DNA of 64,000 nucleotides, taken from NCBI RefSeq assembly GCF_001419985.1, contig NZ_LJAL01000006.1:124001-188000 (forward strand), given 5' to 3'. Positions 38,891-47,711 of the stretch are shown here, one piece after another. The notes beneath the pieces are model-generated. The model saw only the letters and a program-made list of their open reading frames with translations, was not told the origin of the DNA and searched no databases. The first letter of the stretch is position 1. Each line of letters starts with the position of its first letter. The position numbers were made by a program, and so were the translations under genes. Source of the DNA: Loktanella sp. 5RATIMAR09 (GTDB lineage Bacteria > Pseudomonadota > Alphaproteobacteria > Rhodobacterales > Rhodobacteraceae).

Positions 38891-39885
38891 GTGATCCGCG
38901 CGACGACGTAATCCGCCAGATCGACCAGCATCTTTTTCAGCGGATGCTCTGGCACAGCATCGAGAGCTGTTTTCGCCTTGTCGGCCCATGCCAGCGCGTC
39001 TTGTCGCGTGGCCTCCATCGTGCCGTGCTTTGCAAGCAGAGCAATTGCCTGATCAAGGTCGCCCTCTTCCTGCCTGCCCTTCCCGATCGTCCGTTCCCAA
39101 AAAGCGCGTTCGTCCGCATCGGCAGCGGTAATGGCCCGAATCACAGGCAGGGTAAGTTTGCGTTCGCGGAAATCGTCGCCAACGTTCTTACCGGTGGCTT
39201 TGGTGCCGCCATAGTCCAGAAGATCATCGACAATCTGGAACGAAATCCCCAATGCATCGCCGTAGTCAAAGAGCGCTTGTTTGGTCGCGGCATCCTGTCC
39301 AGCAATCTCGCCGCCCACTTCCATCGCAGCGCTAAACAGTGCTGCGGTCTTGCCGCGCACGACTTGCAGATAGATTGCTTCGGTCGTTGCCAGATCGCTG
39401 GCGGCGGTCAGTTGCAGCACCTCGCCCTCGGCAATGGTAGCAGAGGCATTGGCCAGAATATCCAGCACGCGCAGTGACCCCGTTTCGACCATCAACTGGA
39501 ACGACCGCGCGAAAAGGTAATCGCCCACAAGCACGCTTGAAGTGTTGTCCCACAACAGGTTTGCCGTCGGCCTGCCGCGCCGCTGGCTGCTTTCATCAAC
39601 CACGTCATCATGCAGCAAAGTGGCGGTATGAATAAACTCAACCGTGGCCGCCAGATGGATATGGTAAGGCCCCTCATACCCACACATCCGCGCCGCCGCG
39701 AGCGTCAGCATCGGGCGCAGGCGCTTGCCACCTGCCTCGACCAGATGTGCCGTCACTTCGGGGATGCGCGGGGCATGTTCGGACGCCATACGCTCGCGGA
39801 TCAGGGCGTTTACGGCGGTCAGATCGTCAGCCAGCGCCTCGGCGAGTTGTTCGTGCGGTTTGGTGGCAGCGGTATCAAGGCTCAT
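38887..39885 (-). CDS. ispB: Polyprenyl diphosphate synthase (octa/decaprenyl type)
   Basis: About 332 residues from ATG 39885. The first aspartate-rich motif DDVVD (LLHDDVVDESS) and the second, DDLLD (QIVDDLLDY), are intact, with GGKRLRPML and the chain-length region. It makes the long-chain isoprenoid tail of ubiquinone. Family symbol ispB is by homology. In-frame ATG codons at 39900 and 39921 are possible; 39885 gives the usual N-terminus and has ACGGAAA upstream. Divergent from the DUF2007 gene. Confidence 0.9.
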   Translation of the reverse strand: MSLDTAATKPHEQLAEALADDLTAVNALIRERMASEHAPRIPEVTAHLVEAGGKRLRPMLTLAAARMCGYEGPYHIHLAATVEFIHTATLLHDDVVDESSQRRGRPTANLLWDNTSSVLVGDYLFARSFQLMVETGSLRVLDILANASATIAEGEVLQLTAASDLATTEAIYLQVVRGKTAALFSAAMEVGGEIAGQDAATKQALFDYGDALGISFQIVDDLLDYGGTKATGKNVGDDFRERKLTLPVIRAITAADADERAFWERTIGKGRQEEGDLDQAIALLAKHGTMEATRQDALAWADKAKTALDAVPEHPLKKMLVDLADYVVARIT

Positions 39886-39941
39886 CGCATTTTCCGTCAT
39901 GTGAATAGACAACGGTTGCACCGCGCCTTAGGTCTTTGGTT

Positions 39942-40160
39942 ATGAAAGAGCTTTTACGCACCAATGACCCGACAGTCATCGCCTTTGCAACCGCCCTTCT
40001 GGACAGCGAGGGTATAGACTGGTTCACCTTCGACGTAAATATGAGCGTCCTTGAAGGCAGCATTGGCATTATGCCGCGCCGCCTGATGGTGCTGGACCGC
40101 GATTTGTTTATGGCCGAGGCCGTGATGCGGGACGGAGAGATTGATCTTGGGCGCGACTGA
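39942..40160 (+). CDS. DUF2007 domain protein (putative signal-transducing)
   Basis: 72 residues. Matches the small DUF2007 family: KELLRTNDPTVIAFATALLDSEGID, then PRRLMVLDRDLFMAEAVM. The family name suggests signalling, but no biochemical role is established. ATG 39942 is used rather than the in-frame TTG 39936. Its 3' end overlaps the next gene (methyltransferase) by 14 bases, so the two are coupled. It lies divergently from ispB. Confidence 0.85.
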   Translation: MKELLRTNDPTVIAFATALLDSEGIDWFTFDVNMSVLEGSIGIMPRRLMVLDRDLFMAEAVMRDGEIDLGRD

Positions 40161-40908
40161 GGACCTGAGCAAAGACGACTTTCTGGGCGGAAAGATCGCG
40201 ATCTGGCAGCCCAAACGCGGGTATCGCGCAGGTGTCGATCCGGTCATTCTGGCAGCCTCGGTTGCGGCAAAAGCGGGTCAATCGGTTCTGGAACTGGGGT
40301 GCGGCGTTGGAACCGCGTCGCTTTGTCTGGCCGCCCGTGTGCCTGATGTGCAGATAACGGGGGTTGAGGTGCAGCCAGAATATGCCGCACTCGCCCAGCA
40401 TAATGCCGCAGAAAATGCGCTGCCGCTGACGGTGGTCACGGCAGATTTGCGCGCGTTGCCAGCGGACCTGCGCCAAGAACGGTTTGATCATGTCATCATG
40501 AACCCGCCCTATTTTGATCGCACTGCCGGCACGGCATCGGATGACACAGGCAAGGATATTGCTTTTGCCGGTGACACGCCGTTACAGGCGTGGCTGGACG
40601 TCGGGGCAAAACGGGTCGGACCGCGCGGATACCTGACGCTGATCCAACGTATGGAACGTCTGCCAGAGGTTCTGGATGCGCTTGCGGGGCGGCTTGGGGC
40701 CATCATTGTGCGGCCCGTCGCAGGACGGGCGCACCGCGCGCCAGAGCTTTTCTTGCTGCAAGCGCGACAGGAAGGGAAAACGCCGTTTCGCATGGCGCCG
40801 ACGCTGGTCGTGCATGCAGGTGACACGCATCAAGGTGATCAGGAAAGCTATACCCAAGAAGTCGCGCGCGTTTTGCGGAACGGCGTGGAATTACCCATCT
40901 GGCGTTAA
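40147..40908 (+). CDS. tRNA1(Val)-type adenine N6-methyltransferase (NPPY methyltransferase)
   Basis: 253 residues from TTG 40147, 7 bases after GGAGAG; TTG 40141 is in frame but too close to that site. Seen: GKIAIWQPKRGYRAGVDPV (typical of YfiC/TrmN6), SAM motif LELGCGVGTASLCLA and the catalytic NPPY in IMNPPYFD. The C-terminus has HRAPELFLLQAR. It probably methylates adenine 37 of tRNA1(Val), though the YfiC family includes other substrates. Overlaps the DUF2007 gene. Confidence 0.83.
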   Translation: MGATEDLSKDDFLGGKIAIWQPKRGYRAGVDPVILAASVAAKAGQSVLELGCGVGTASLCLAARVPDVQITGVEVQPEYAALAQHNAAENALPLTVVTADLRALPADLRQERFDHVIMNPPYFDRTAGTASDDTGKDIAFAGDTPLQAWLDVGAKRVGPRGYLTLIQRMERLPEVLDALAGRLGAIIVRPVAGRAHRAPELFLLQARQEGKTPFRMAPTLVVHAGDTHQGDQESYTQEVARVLRNGVELPIWR

Positions 40909-41024
40909 CGAATTTGCAATACTCGGCCTGCACGGTGGAAAGATGCCCAATTTCTGCCTTGCAGCGTGACAGACGGGATCGAATGTGCTGCAATCAGAAT
41001 ACCCAAACCTAGAGGAGATCGACT

Positions 41025-41192
41025 ATGAGCTTGAGTTCGCATATACAGGAACTGAAGAAGAAGCATAAACACCTCTCTGAGCATGTCGAAGCGATGCAGC
41101 GAAGCCCATCTGCGGACGACATCGAAATTGCAAAACTCAAGAAGCAGAAATTGATTCTCAAGGAAGAAATTTCGCGCCTCAGCGCGCACTAG
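41025..41192 (+). CDS. Small DUF465 (YdcH-like) protein
   Basis: 55 residues. A basic helical protein of the DUF465/YdcH family: SSHIQELKKKHKHLSEHVEAM, then SADDIEIAKLKKQKLILKEEIS. AGAGGAGAT precedes the ATG by 4 bases. The whole product is predicted as one or two helices and may dimerise as a coiled coil. Function unknown. It is followed by a bidirectional terminator shared with phaB. Confidence 0.85.
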   Translation: MSLSSHIQELKKKHKHLSEHVEAMQRSPSADDIEIAKLKKQKLILKEEISRLSAH

Positions 41193-41210
41193 CGGTTTCA
41201 AACGCTGAAA

Positions 41211-41244
41211 AGAAAAGGCCACGTCGCTTTGACGTGGCCTTTGT
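41211..41244. terminator. Bidirectional terminator between the DUF465 gene and phaB
   Basis: aaaggccacgtc (41214-41225) pairs perfectly with gacgtggccttt (41231-41242) across a 5-base loop. The minus strand then reads into a T-rich tail (TTCTTTTC), while the plus strand keeps three T. It lies between two convergent stops. Confidence 0.9.
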
Positions 41245-41266
41245 GATTCTCAGGATGCGCCAGTGC

Positions 41267-41992
41267 TTAGGTCATGTACTGGCCACCATTGGCCGACAGG
41301 GTAGACCCGGTCACAAAACCCGCATCATCAGACACAAGGAAACAGACCGCGCGCGCAATTTCCGAGGCTTCGCCAAGGCGACCAACAGGAATCTGCGGCA
41401 GAATGACCTCGTTCATCACTTTCTCGGGGATCGTGCTCATCATTTCGGTGTTGATATAGCCGGGGGCCACAATGTTGACCGTGATACCGGCGCGCGCGCC
41501 CTCTTGCGCAAGTGATTTGGTGAAACCGATGTCGCCTGCTTTGGTCGCGGCATAGTTTGCCTGCGCAAACTGGCCTTTCTGACCATTGATCGAAGAGATC
41601 GTGACGATGCGGCCGAACTTGCGCTCGCGCATCCCGCCCCAGACATTATGTGTCATGTTGAACACGCCGTTCAGGTTGGTGTCGATGCATTCGTGCCACT
41701 GCTGCGGGGTCATCTTGTGGAACGGCGCGTCGCGGGTGATGCCCGCGTTGTTCACCAAAATCTCGACCGGACCGAGATCCGCCTCGATTTGCGCGATACC
41801 AGCCTGACAGGCCTCGTAATTCGCGACATCCCATTTGTAGGTCTTGATGCCGGTTTCAGATGTAAAGGCGGCAGCCTTCTCATCGTTGCCGGCGTAGGTC
41901 GCGGCAACCTGATAGCCTGCATCTTTCAATGCTTTCGAAATAGCTGCGCCAATACCGCGCGAGCCGCCTGTCACAAGTGCAACACGGGACAT
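41267..41992 (-). CDS. phaB: Acetoacetyl-CoA reductase
   Basis: 241 residues, SDR fold. NADPH-dependent reduction of acetoacetyl-CoA to 3-hydroxybutyryl-CoA for polyhydroxybutyrate. Seen: cofactor loop TGGSRGIG, NNAG, catalytic Ser in ISSING and YxxxK as YAATKAG, with GITVNIVAPGYINTEM. Directly follows phaA (79-base gap), which contains a strong hairpin and a GATTACGTAATC palindrome. A FabG-type ketoreductase is the alternative, but the phaA neighbour decides. Confidence 0.93.
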   Translation of the reverse strand: MSRVALVTGGSRGIGAAISKALKDAGYQVAATYAGNDEKAAAFTSETGIKTYKWDVANYEACQAGIAQIEADLGPVEILVNNAGITRDAPFHKMTPQQWHECIDTNLNGVFNMTHNVWGGMRERKFGRIVTISSINGQKGQFAQANYAATKAGDIGFTKSLAQEGARAGITVNIVAPGYINTEMMSTIPEKVMNEVILPQIPVGRLGEASEIARAVCFLVSDDAGFVTGSTLSANGGQYMT

Positions 41993-42014
41993 AGATTTCT
42001 CCTCCCAGAGATTT

Positions 42015-42056
42015 GATTACGTAATCTTGTTATCGTTGCGCCACCTTGGGCGCAAC
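42015..42056. promoter_or_regulatory. Palindrome and hairpin between phaA and phaB
   Basis: GATTACGTAATC (42015-42026) is a perfect 12-base palindrome. Next to it, gttgcgcc (42035-42042) pairs with ggcgcaac (42049-42056) around a 6-base loop. On the minus strand the hairpin comes first, after phaA, and the palindrome lies just before phaB. Together they may attenuate the phaA message and mark a regulator site for phaB; no T-run follows. Confidence 0.45.
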
Positions 42057-42071
42057 AATGTTTCTCAAAAA

Positions 42072-43247
42072 TTACGGGCGCTCAACGCACATTGCAACAC
42101 CCATGCCGCCACCGATGCACAGCGTGGCAAGGCCTTTCTTGGCACCGCGGCGCTTCATTTCGAACAGCAGCGTGTTCAGAACGCGGCAGCCGGATGCACC
42201 GATCGGGTGACCGATCGCGATGGCCCCGCCGTTAACGTTCACGATCGCCGGATCCCAGCCCATCTCTTTATTGACAGCACATGCTTGGGCGGCAAAAGCT
42301 TCGTTCGCTTCGACAAGATCGAGATCGTCAACGCTCCAACCGGCTTTGGCCAGCGCCTTTTGCGATGCGTAGATCGGGCCGACACCCATGATCGTCGGGT
42401 CAAGCCCGGCTGTGGCGTAAGACACAATGCGTGCCAGCGGTTCGATGCCGCGTTTCTCGGCCTCATCCGCGGACATCAACAAAGTTGCCGCCGCACCGTC
42501 GTTCAGGCCAGAGGCGTTTGCCGCGGTCACAGACCCGTCCTTGGTAAAAGCCGGACGCAGTTTCTGCATCGCTTCAATGGTTGCGCCGTGGCGGATGTAT
42601 TCGTCTTTATCGACGATGATATCGCCCTTGCGGGTTTTCACGGTGAAGGCGGTGATTTCATCATCAAAGCGGCCTTCTTTCTGGGCCGCTTCTGCCTTGT
42701 TCTGGGACGCAACCGCGAACACGTCCTGCATTTCGCGTGTGATCTGGTACTTCTCAGCCACGTTTTCGGCTGTTTGACCCATATGATAGTTGTTGAACGC
42801 ATCCCACAGACCGTCACGGATCATGGTGTCGATATAGGTCATATCGCCCATTTTGTGACCGGCGCGCAGGTTCGCGGCATGTGTTGACAGTGACATGTTT
42901 TCCTGACCGCCGGCGGCGACAATAGACGCATCACCCAACTGGATGTGCTGTGCGCCCAGCGCAACCGCGCGCAGACCGGACCCACAGACCTGATTGATAC
43001 CCCAAGCGGCAGATTCTTTCGGCAAACCCGCGTTGATATGTGCCTGACGCGCAGGGTTTTGCCCTTGGGCGGCGGTCAGAACCTGACCGAGGATCGTTTC
43101 ACTGACTTCGGATTTATCGATACCGGCGCGGGCGACGACGGCTTCCAGGACGGTGGCCCCCAGATCATGTGCGGGTGTGTTTGCGAATGATCCGCCGAAA
43201 CTGCCAACGGCGGTGCGTGCTGCGGATGCGATAACGACGTTCGTCAT
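42072..43247 (-). CDS. phaA: Acetyl-CoA C-acetyltransferase (beta-ketothiolase)
   Basis: 391 residues, the usual thiolase length. Condenses two acetyl-CoA to acetoacetyl-CoA, first step of polyhydroxybutyrate. Catalytic cysteine in [11 protein letters not shown] near 88, the His in [17 protein letters not shown] and the second Cys in LCIGGGMG. The adjacent reductase gene completes the precursor pathway; the synthase (phaC) and depolymerase are not in the window. The gene starts at ATG 43247. Confidence 0.95.
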   Translation of the reverse strand: MTNVVIASAARTAVGSFGGSFANTPAHDLGATVLEAVVARAGIDKSEVSETILGQVLTAAQGQNPARQAHINAGLPKESAAWGINQVCGSGLRAVALGAQHIQLGDASIVAAGGQENMSLSTHAANLRAGHKMGDMTYIDTMIRDGLWDAFNNYHMGQTAENVAEKYQITREMQDVFAVASQNKAEAAQKEGRFDDEITAFTVKTRKGDIIVDKDEYIRHGATIEAMQKLRPAFTKDGSVTAANASGLNDGAAATLLMSADEAEKRGIEPLARIVSYATAGLDPTIMGVGPIYASQKALAKAGWSVDDLDLVEANEAFAAQACAVNKEMGWDPAIVNVNGGAIAIGHPIGASGCRVLNTLLFEMKRRGAKKGLATLCIGGGMGVAMCVERP

Positions 43248-43396
43248 GGATGGTTCCCTTCAGGTTTTGGTCCAGCAAAAAGGTGCCAGTTCCACCCGAC
43301 AGGTGCAAGCCAAACACCTTAGCCCAATGCCCCTTTGGGTATGCCCAATTGTGCCGAAAAGCAAATCAAAGCATCCCAACGCATGGTAGATCTCTG

Positions 43397-44203
43397 CTAG
43401 AGCGCGGGTTTTGGCACGCCGAAATGATACCCTTGCAGACAATCCATACCCAGCCCTTCAAGAAATGCAGCCTCTGCCGCTGTTTCCACCCCGTCGGCAA
43501 CGGCAAACATTTCGAACTGATGTGCGACAGTGATCAGCGCCTCTGCCAGAACCTGATTGTCCGGATCACGGTCAATTCCGCGAATAAAGCTTTTGTCGAT
43601 CTTCACCAGATCGAAGAAAAAGGATTTCAGATGTCGAAACGCGATAAGGCCTGCGCCAAAACCGTCCAAAGCAAAGCCAACACCCTTTGGTTGCATTTCA
43701 GCCATGAAGCGGATGACGTTTTCATGCAGCATCATGGCCGATGTTTCGCTGATCTCGAAGATCAAACGATCCCCAAGATTATTGCGGTCCAGAAGCCCGC
43801 GATCCAAGGTGCGCCGCCATTCACCATCGCCAATGGAACGCGCCGAAAGGTTGACCGAAAGACGCAGGGCCGGGTTCTGACGCAGTTTGCGCAGCGCCAG
43901 TTCCAGCGACAAGCAATCAATCTGGCGGCCCAATTCCGTATCTTCGACCTGCGGCATAAAGTGGGCCGCAGGCAGAACCCGCCCACTGTCATCCGACAAG
44001 CGGATCAGCCCCTCATAGAAAGCGATTTGGTGCTGCGCGTCGGATGTTACAACAGGCTGGAACGCCAATTTCCCACGTCCCGCTGCCAGCGCATCGCGCA
44101 CCAAATGAAACACATCCGCATCGCGGCTGGCCATCGCGTATGCGAAAGGGTCATCCAGCTCTTGCTTATCAACCTGCGCAAGGCTGAGCGTGGTGTTTTG
44201 CAT
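43397..44203 (-). CDS. EAL-domain protein, probably degenerate phosphodiesterase
   Basis: 268 residues from ATG 44203. Essentially a stand-alone EAL domain. The signature reads EGL (Glu64); Asn118 and Glu150 are retained, but the metal-binding DDFG is Asp180-Gly181-Phe-Gly, and the later AEGVE reads Asp237-Gly-Val-Glu240. The catalytic lysine K201 remains. Loss of the second aspartate suggests weak or no c-di-GMP hydrolysis, perhaps a c-di-GMP sensor. An N-terminal extension to 44686 runs antisense through tag and is rejected. A minus-strand neighbour of phaA. Confidence 0.85.
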   Translation of the reverse strand: MQNTTLSLAQVDKQELDDPFAYAMASRDADVFHLVRDALAAGRGKLAFQPVVTSDAQHQIAFYEGLIRLSDDSGRVLPAAHFMPQVEDTELGRQIDCLSLELALRKLRQNPALRLSVNLSARSIGDGEWRRTLDRGLLDRNNLGDRLIFEISETSAMMLHENVIRFMAEMQPKGVGFALDGFGAGLIAFRHLKSFFFDLVKIDKSFIRGIDRDPDNQVLAEALITVAHQFEMFAVADGVETAAEAAFLEGLGMDCLQGYHFGVPKPAL

Positions 44204-44272
44204 CTGCGCACTCCATACTAATCCTGCGCAAGATGCCCCAATGCGGGCTAACAACCGGTTAAGGACACCCGA

Positions 44273-44875
44273 ATGAATGAGCGTTGCGGCTGGGCCGGAC
44301 CTGAACAGATCTACATCGACTATCATGACACCGAATGGGGTGTGCCCGAGTATGACAGCCGCGCGCTTTGGGAAAAGCTGATCCTTGACGGGTTTCAGGC
44401 TGGGCTGTCGTGGATCACGATCCTGAAAAAGCGTGAGAACTTTCGTGCAGCCTTTGCAGGCTTTGACCCTGATGTGATTGCAGATTGGGGTGAGGCCGAT
44501 GTGACCCGTCTGCTGGGTAACGCCGGTATCATCCGCCATCGCGGCAAGATCGAAGCGACAATCGGCAATGCCCGCGCATGGCAAGAGATCGAAGCGCGGC
44601 AAGGTTTTGACCGGTTCTTGTGGGACTATGTGGACGGGGTGCCGCTGCGGACGACCATTTCGAACCGTGCAGATATGCCGACACAATCACAGCTATCATC
44701 ACAAATCTCGAAGGATTTGAAAAAGGCGGGGTTCCGGTTTTGCGGACCGACGATTGTCTATGCCTTCATGGAAGCAACCGGACTGATCAACAATCACCTG
44801 ACCACCTGCCCGCGCCACGCGCCTTGTGCGGCATTGGCACGCGATCCGGCCGATGTCTGGCCTACCAGCGTTTAA
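44273..44875 (+). CDS. tag: DNA-3-methyladenine glycosylase I
   Basis: 200 residues, helix-hairpin-helix family. Excises N3-methyladenine from alkylated DNA. Seen: RCGWAGPEQIYIDYHDTEWG, QAGLSWITILKKRENFR and the zinc ligands: N-terminal C-x-H plus the C-terminal THCPRH-like HLTTCPRHAPC. It starts with ATG 44273. Its last 14 bases overlap the convergent moaE. It shares a 69-base divergent promoter region with the EAL gene. Confidence 0.94.
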   Translation: MNERCGWAGPEQIYIDYHDTEWGVPEYDSRALWEKLILDGFQAGLSWITILKKRENFRAAFAGFDPDVIADWGEADVTRLLGNAGIIRHRGKIEATIGNARAWQEIEARQGFDRFLWDYVDGVPLRTTISNRADMPTQSQLSSQISKDLKKAGFRFCGPTIVYAFMEATGLINNHLTTCPRHAPCAALARDPADVWPTSV

Positions 44876-45302
44876 GCGCGTCCTCGTCAACGTCTTTGGC
44901 GTCAACCCATGATGCGCCCTGCGCGGTCACTTCTTTCTTCCAGAACGGCGCACGGGATTTGAGGTAATCCATCAGGAAATCCGCCGCCTCAAAGGCTGCG
45001 GCGCGGTGGGCGGAAGCGGTGGCAACCATCATGATCGGTTCCCCGGGCTTCAAAGGCCCATAGCGGTGGATCACCAAGACATCCGCCAGTGCCCAGCGCG
45101 CAACAGCCTCATCCGCGATCTTGCTGATCGCGCGTGTCGTCATACCGGGATAGTGTTCGATCAGCATTTCTTGCAGGTCGCCTTGGGTGTCGCGGACGAC
45201 GCCGGTAAAGCTGACAATGGCGCCAATATCGGTGCGCCCCTGCGCGAAAGCGTTCAGCTCTGCGCCTGCGTCAAAAGGGTCTGCCTGCACACGAACCGTC
45301 AT
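44862..45302 (-). CDS. moaE: Molybdopterin synthase catalytic subunit MoaE
   Basis: 146 residues. Transfers sulfur from MoaD thiocarboxylate to precursor Z to form molybdopterin. Seen: GAIVSFTGVVRDTQGD, EHYPGMT, IHRYGPLKPGEPIMMVATAS, and the DYLKSRAPFWKKE segment with the catalytic lysines. The ATG at 45302 shares its first base with the moaD stop (TGATG). It converges on tag. Confidence 0.94.
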   Translation of the reverse strand: MTVRVQADPFDAGAELNAFAQGRTDIGAIVSFTGVVRDTQGDLQEMLIEHYPGMTTRAISKIADEAVARWALADVLVIHRYGPLKPGEPIMMVATASAHRAAAFEAADFLMDYLKSRAPFWKKEVTAQGASWVDAKDVDEDALKRW

Positions 45303-45547
45303 CAGCCGCCCGTCATCGGAGGGAAGAACGCCACTTCGCGGACACCCTCAAGGGGTGCGTCGAAATCCGAGAGTTCCTGATCAAGTGCGACACGTAGCGC
45401 GCTGATATCTGCAAAGGCAGCGGCATAGCGCTCTTCGCGCGCGCTGAGTTCTGCAATCAGGTCGTTCACCGTTGCAGCACCCGTTTCTACCGTCTCTTGC
45501 GGCAGACCAATGCGTTCACGCACCCATGCAAAATAAACAACATTCAT
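45302..45547 (-). CDS. moaD: Molybdopterin synthase sulfur-carrier subunit MoaD
   Basis: 81 residues, ubiquitin-like fold ending in the diglycine tail (MTGG) that is thiocarboxylated. Coupled to moaE (TGATG) downstream and to pgsA upstream (ATGA at 45544). Seen: VYFAWVRERIGLPQETVE and VAFFPPMTGG. A second, distinct MoaD-like protein is encoded at 49955, so this one is the housekeeping partner of MoaE. Confidence 0.94.
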   Translation of the reverse strand: MNVVYFAWVRERIGLPQETVETGAATVNDLIAELSAREERYAAAFADISALRVALDQELSDFDAPLEGVREVAFFPPMTGG

Positions 45548-46212
45548 ATCTCACCATCCCGCAGAAAAGGCCGCGATTTGTTGAAGTAATCCCAGCCGGT
45601 GACCAGTGTCAAAACCGCTGCGGCCCAGAGCATCACGATACCGCCCCACCAGCTAATCACCATGCCTTGGTATTTCCACCAAAGCCCCAATTCATCAGGT
45701 CCATCGCCAAAGACCGCATCCTCGACCATTTCCGGCGTCATCGCAAACGATTGCATCGCGAAATAATGCTCGAACGCACCGGTGGCAAACAGCATGGAAA
45801 TCGCGACCATCTGGGCAGTTGTTTTCCATTTCGCAAGGTTCGTCACCTTCAGCGTGCCAGCCGTATCGCCCAGAAATTCCCGCAGGCCAGAGACAAAAAC
45901 CTCACGGAAGATAATGACTGTGGCGGGCAGCAATATCCACGGGTTCATGCCGGAAAAACCTGTAATCACGACCAGCGCAATGATTACCATTGCTTTGTCG
46001 GCAATCGGGTCAAGCATCGCACCAAGCTTGCTTTCCTGCTTCCAGGCGCGCGCAAGATAGCCGTCAAGAAAATCGGTCAGCGCCGCGACGACAAACAGCA
46101 CCAGCGCGAACCAATCCGCCCAAGGCCGCGCGAAATAAAGAAACATCACCACAACGCCGGGTGCTGCGGCCAGTCGCAGAATTGTGAGGATATTCGGCAG
46201 GTTCAATGTCAT
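45544..46212 (-). CDS. pgsA: CDP-diacylglycerol-glycerol-3-phosphate 3-phosphatidyltransferase
   Basis: 222 residues with several membrane helices. Makes phosphatidylglycerol phosphate. The CDP-alcohol phosphotransferase motif is complete: DFLDGYLARAWKQESKLGAMLDPIADK. ATG 46212 fits the family N-terminus (MTLNLPNILTILR); the upstream start at 46347 is rejected. The hydrophilic insert YFAMQSFAMTPEMVEDAVFG is longer than in E. coli. First of a pgsA-moaD-moaE unit, common in Rhodobacterales near uvrC. Confidence 0.94.
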   Translation of the reverse strand: MTLNLPNILTILRLAAAPGVVVMFLYFARPWADWFALVLFVVAALTDFLDGYLARAWKQESKLGAMLDPIADKAMVIIALVVITGFSGMNPWILLPATVIIFREVFVSGLREFLGDTAGTLKVTNLAKWKTTAQMVAISMLFATGAFEHYFAMQSFAMTPEMVEDAVFGDGPDELGLWWKYQGMVISWWGGIVMLWAAAVLTLVTGWDYFNKSRPFLRDGEI

Positions 46213-46373
46213 AGGTGAGTGGTAGCGCGGCGCGGCGTCCGATACCAGTAGGTGTGTCGAGAATCTGCCCCAATCCGGCGGGAATGAATTTGACCCTCTG
46301 GGGCGTTCAAGCCACAATACGCCTGACGCGGTGCGCGTGCGCCGCAAATCCTACCGATATATGGGGATACCCG

Positions 46374-47237
46374 ATGAGATACGTTAAGCCCGAGAGTTTT
46401 GAGGCGGCTGCAACCCTATTGCGTGACGAAACCGGCATTTCCCGCATTCTCGCGGGTGGCACCGATGTGCTTGTGCAGTTGAAAGCCGAGATGGTCGAGC
46501 CTGATCTGATGGTCGATCTCAAGCACCTGCCCGGCATGCGCGAAATCGTCGCTGAAGATGGTGGATTTCGCATCGGGGCTGCGGTGTCAGGGGCACAACT
46601 GGGCGAACATGACGCAGTTAAGGCAATGTGGCCGGGCGTGGTGGAAGGTGTGGAACTCATCGGCTCTTCCCAGGTCCAAAGCCGTGCGACAATGGCCGGC
46701 AACCTGTGCACAGGCTCACCAGCAGGCGATGCCGTGCCTGCGATGGTCACAGCCGAGGCGGTGGCGCGCGTGCAAGGCCCTGACGGGGTACGTGATGTGC
46801 CTGTCATCGATATCCCCACAGGTCCGGGCAAGAATTCCCTAAACAAAGGGGAATTCATCACGTCGATCTATCTGCCTGCCCGCCCAGCGCATGCTGGTGA
46901 CTGCTACTTGCGTTTTATCCCGCGCACCGAAATGGACATCGCGGTGTCATCGGCAGCCGTCAGCCTTACATTGGATGAAGAAGGCACTGTCACGGATGCG
47001 CGCATCGCGATCGGCGCGGTGGCCCCGACGGTGCGCCTGGTGAAAGACGCCGGGGCGGCGCTTGTCGGCGCAAAGCCGGATGACGCAGCCATCGCTGCCA
47101 TGGTGCGGGCGGTTGAAGCCGCCTGTTCGCCGATCACAGATAAACGCGGAACGATCGAGTTCCGCACGAAAACAGCAGGGGTTCTCGCAAAACGCGCAGC
47201 CCTTATCGCCTACGGGCGCGCAGGAGGTCAGCTATGA
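46374..47237 (+). CDS. Xanthine dehydrogenase family FAD-binding subunit (CoxM-like)
   Basis: 287 residues, medium subunit of a molybdenum hydroxylase. Seen: the N-terminal PESFEAAATLL, FAD pyrophosphate contact RILAGGTDVLVQL, GSSQVQSRATMAGNLCTGSPAGDAVPA, and the C-terminal domain of the CO-dehydrogenase-type fold. It passes electrons from the Fe-S subunit to an acceptor. The gene order FAD, Fe-S, Mo (M-S-L) matches cox operons and other family members. Overlaps the next gene by four bases. The start is ATG 46374. Confidence 0.92.
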   Translation: MRYVKPESFEAAATLLRDETGISRILAGGTDVLVQLKAEMVEPDLMVDLKHLPGMREIVAEDGGFRIGAAVSGAQLGEHDAVKAMWPGVVEGVELIGSSQVQSRATMAGNLCTGSPAGDAVPAMVTAEAVARVQGPDGVRDVPVIDIPTGPGKNSLNKGEFITSIYLPARPAHAGDCYLRFIPRTEMDIAVSSAAVSLTLDEEGTVTDARIAIGAVAPTVRLVKDAGAALVGAKPDDAAIAAMVRAVEAACSPITDKRGTIEFRTKTAGVLAKRAALIAYGRAGGQL

Positions 47238-47710
47238 AGACGATACCGGTTGCAACAACCATCAACGGTGATGAGACGGAATTCCTCTGCCATGCCGATG
47301 AGAGCCTTTTGGATGTGCTGCGCGACCGGCTTGGGCTGACGGGTGCCAAAGAGGGCTGCGGTACAGGCGATTGCGGTGCCTGCAGTGTGATGATGAACGG
47401 GCGTTTGGTCTGTTCCTGTCTGGTGCTGGGCGTCGAAACCGAAGGCGCCGAGATTGAAACCATCGAAGGCATGGCCAAGGGCGACACCCTGCATCCTTTG
47501 CAACGTGTGTTTCTGGAAGAAGCCGCCTTGCAGTGTGGCATCTGCACGCCCGGCATTCTGGTGGCGGCCAAGGCGCTCTTGGAAAAGAACCCCGATCCGA
47601 CCGACACCGAGGTGCGTTACTGGCTGGCAGGGAACCTGTGCCGTTGCACCGGTTATGACAAGATTATCAAAGCAGTACAGACCGCTGCCGCTGAAATGAG
47701 AGGCGCATAA
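47234..47710 (+). CDS. Xanthine dehydrogenase family 2Fe-2S subunit (CoxS-like)
   Basis: 158 residues. The N-terminal plant-type cluster (CGTGDCGACSVMMNGRLVC) and the C-terminal helical cluster (CGICTPG, then NLCRCTGYD) hold two [2Fe-2S] centres. Small subunit of a molybdenum hydroxylase, carrying electrons from Mo to FAD. Coupled to the FAD gene (ATGA) and one base ahead of the large subunit. The start is ATG 47234, 4 bases upstream of the FAD gene's end. Confidence 0.95.
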   Translation: MKTIPVATTINGDETEFLCHADESLLDVLRDRLGLTGAKEGCGTGDCGACSVMMNGRLVCSCLVLGVETEGAEIETIEGMAKGDTLHPLQRVFLEEAALQCGICTPGILVAAKALLEKNPDPTDTEVRYWLAGNLCRCTGYDKIIKAVQTAAAEMRGA

Positions 47711-47711
47711 C

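Noticed and set aside
44204..44686. N-terminal extension of the EAL protein
   Set aside because: It runs antisense through tag, a well-supported gene; the domain begins after ATG 44203.
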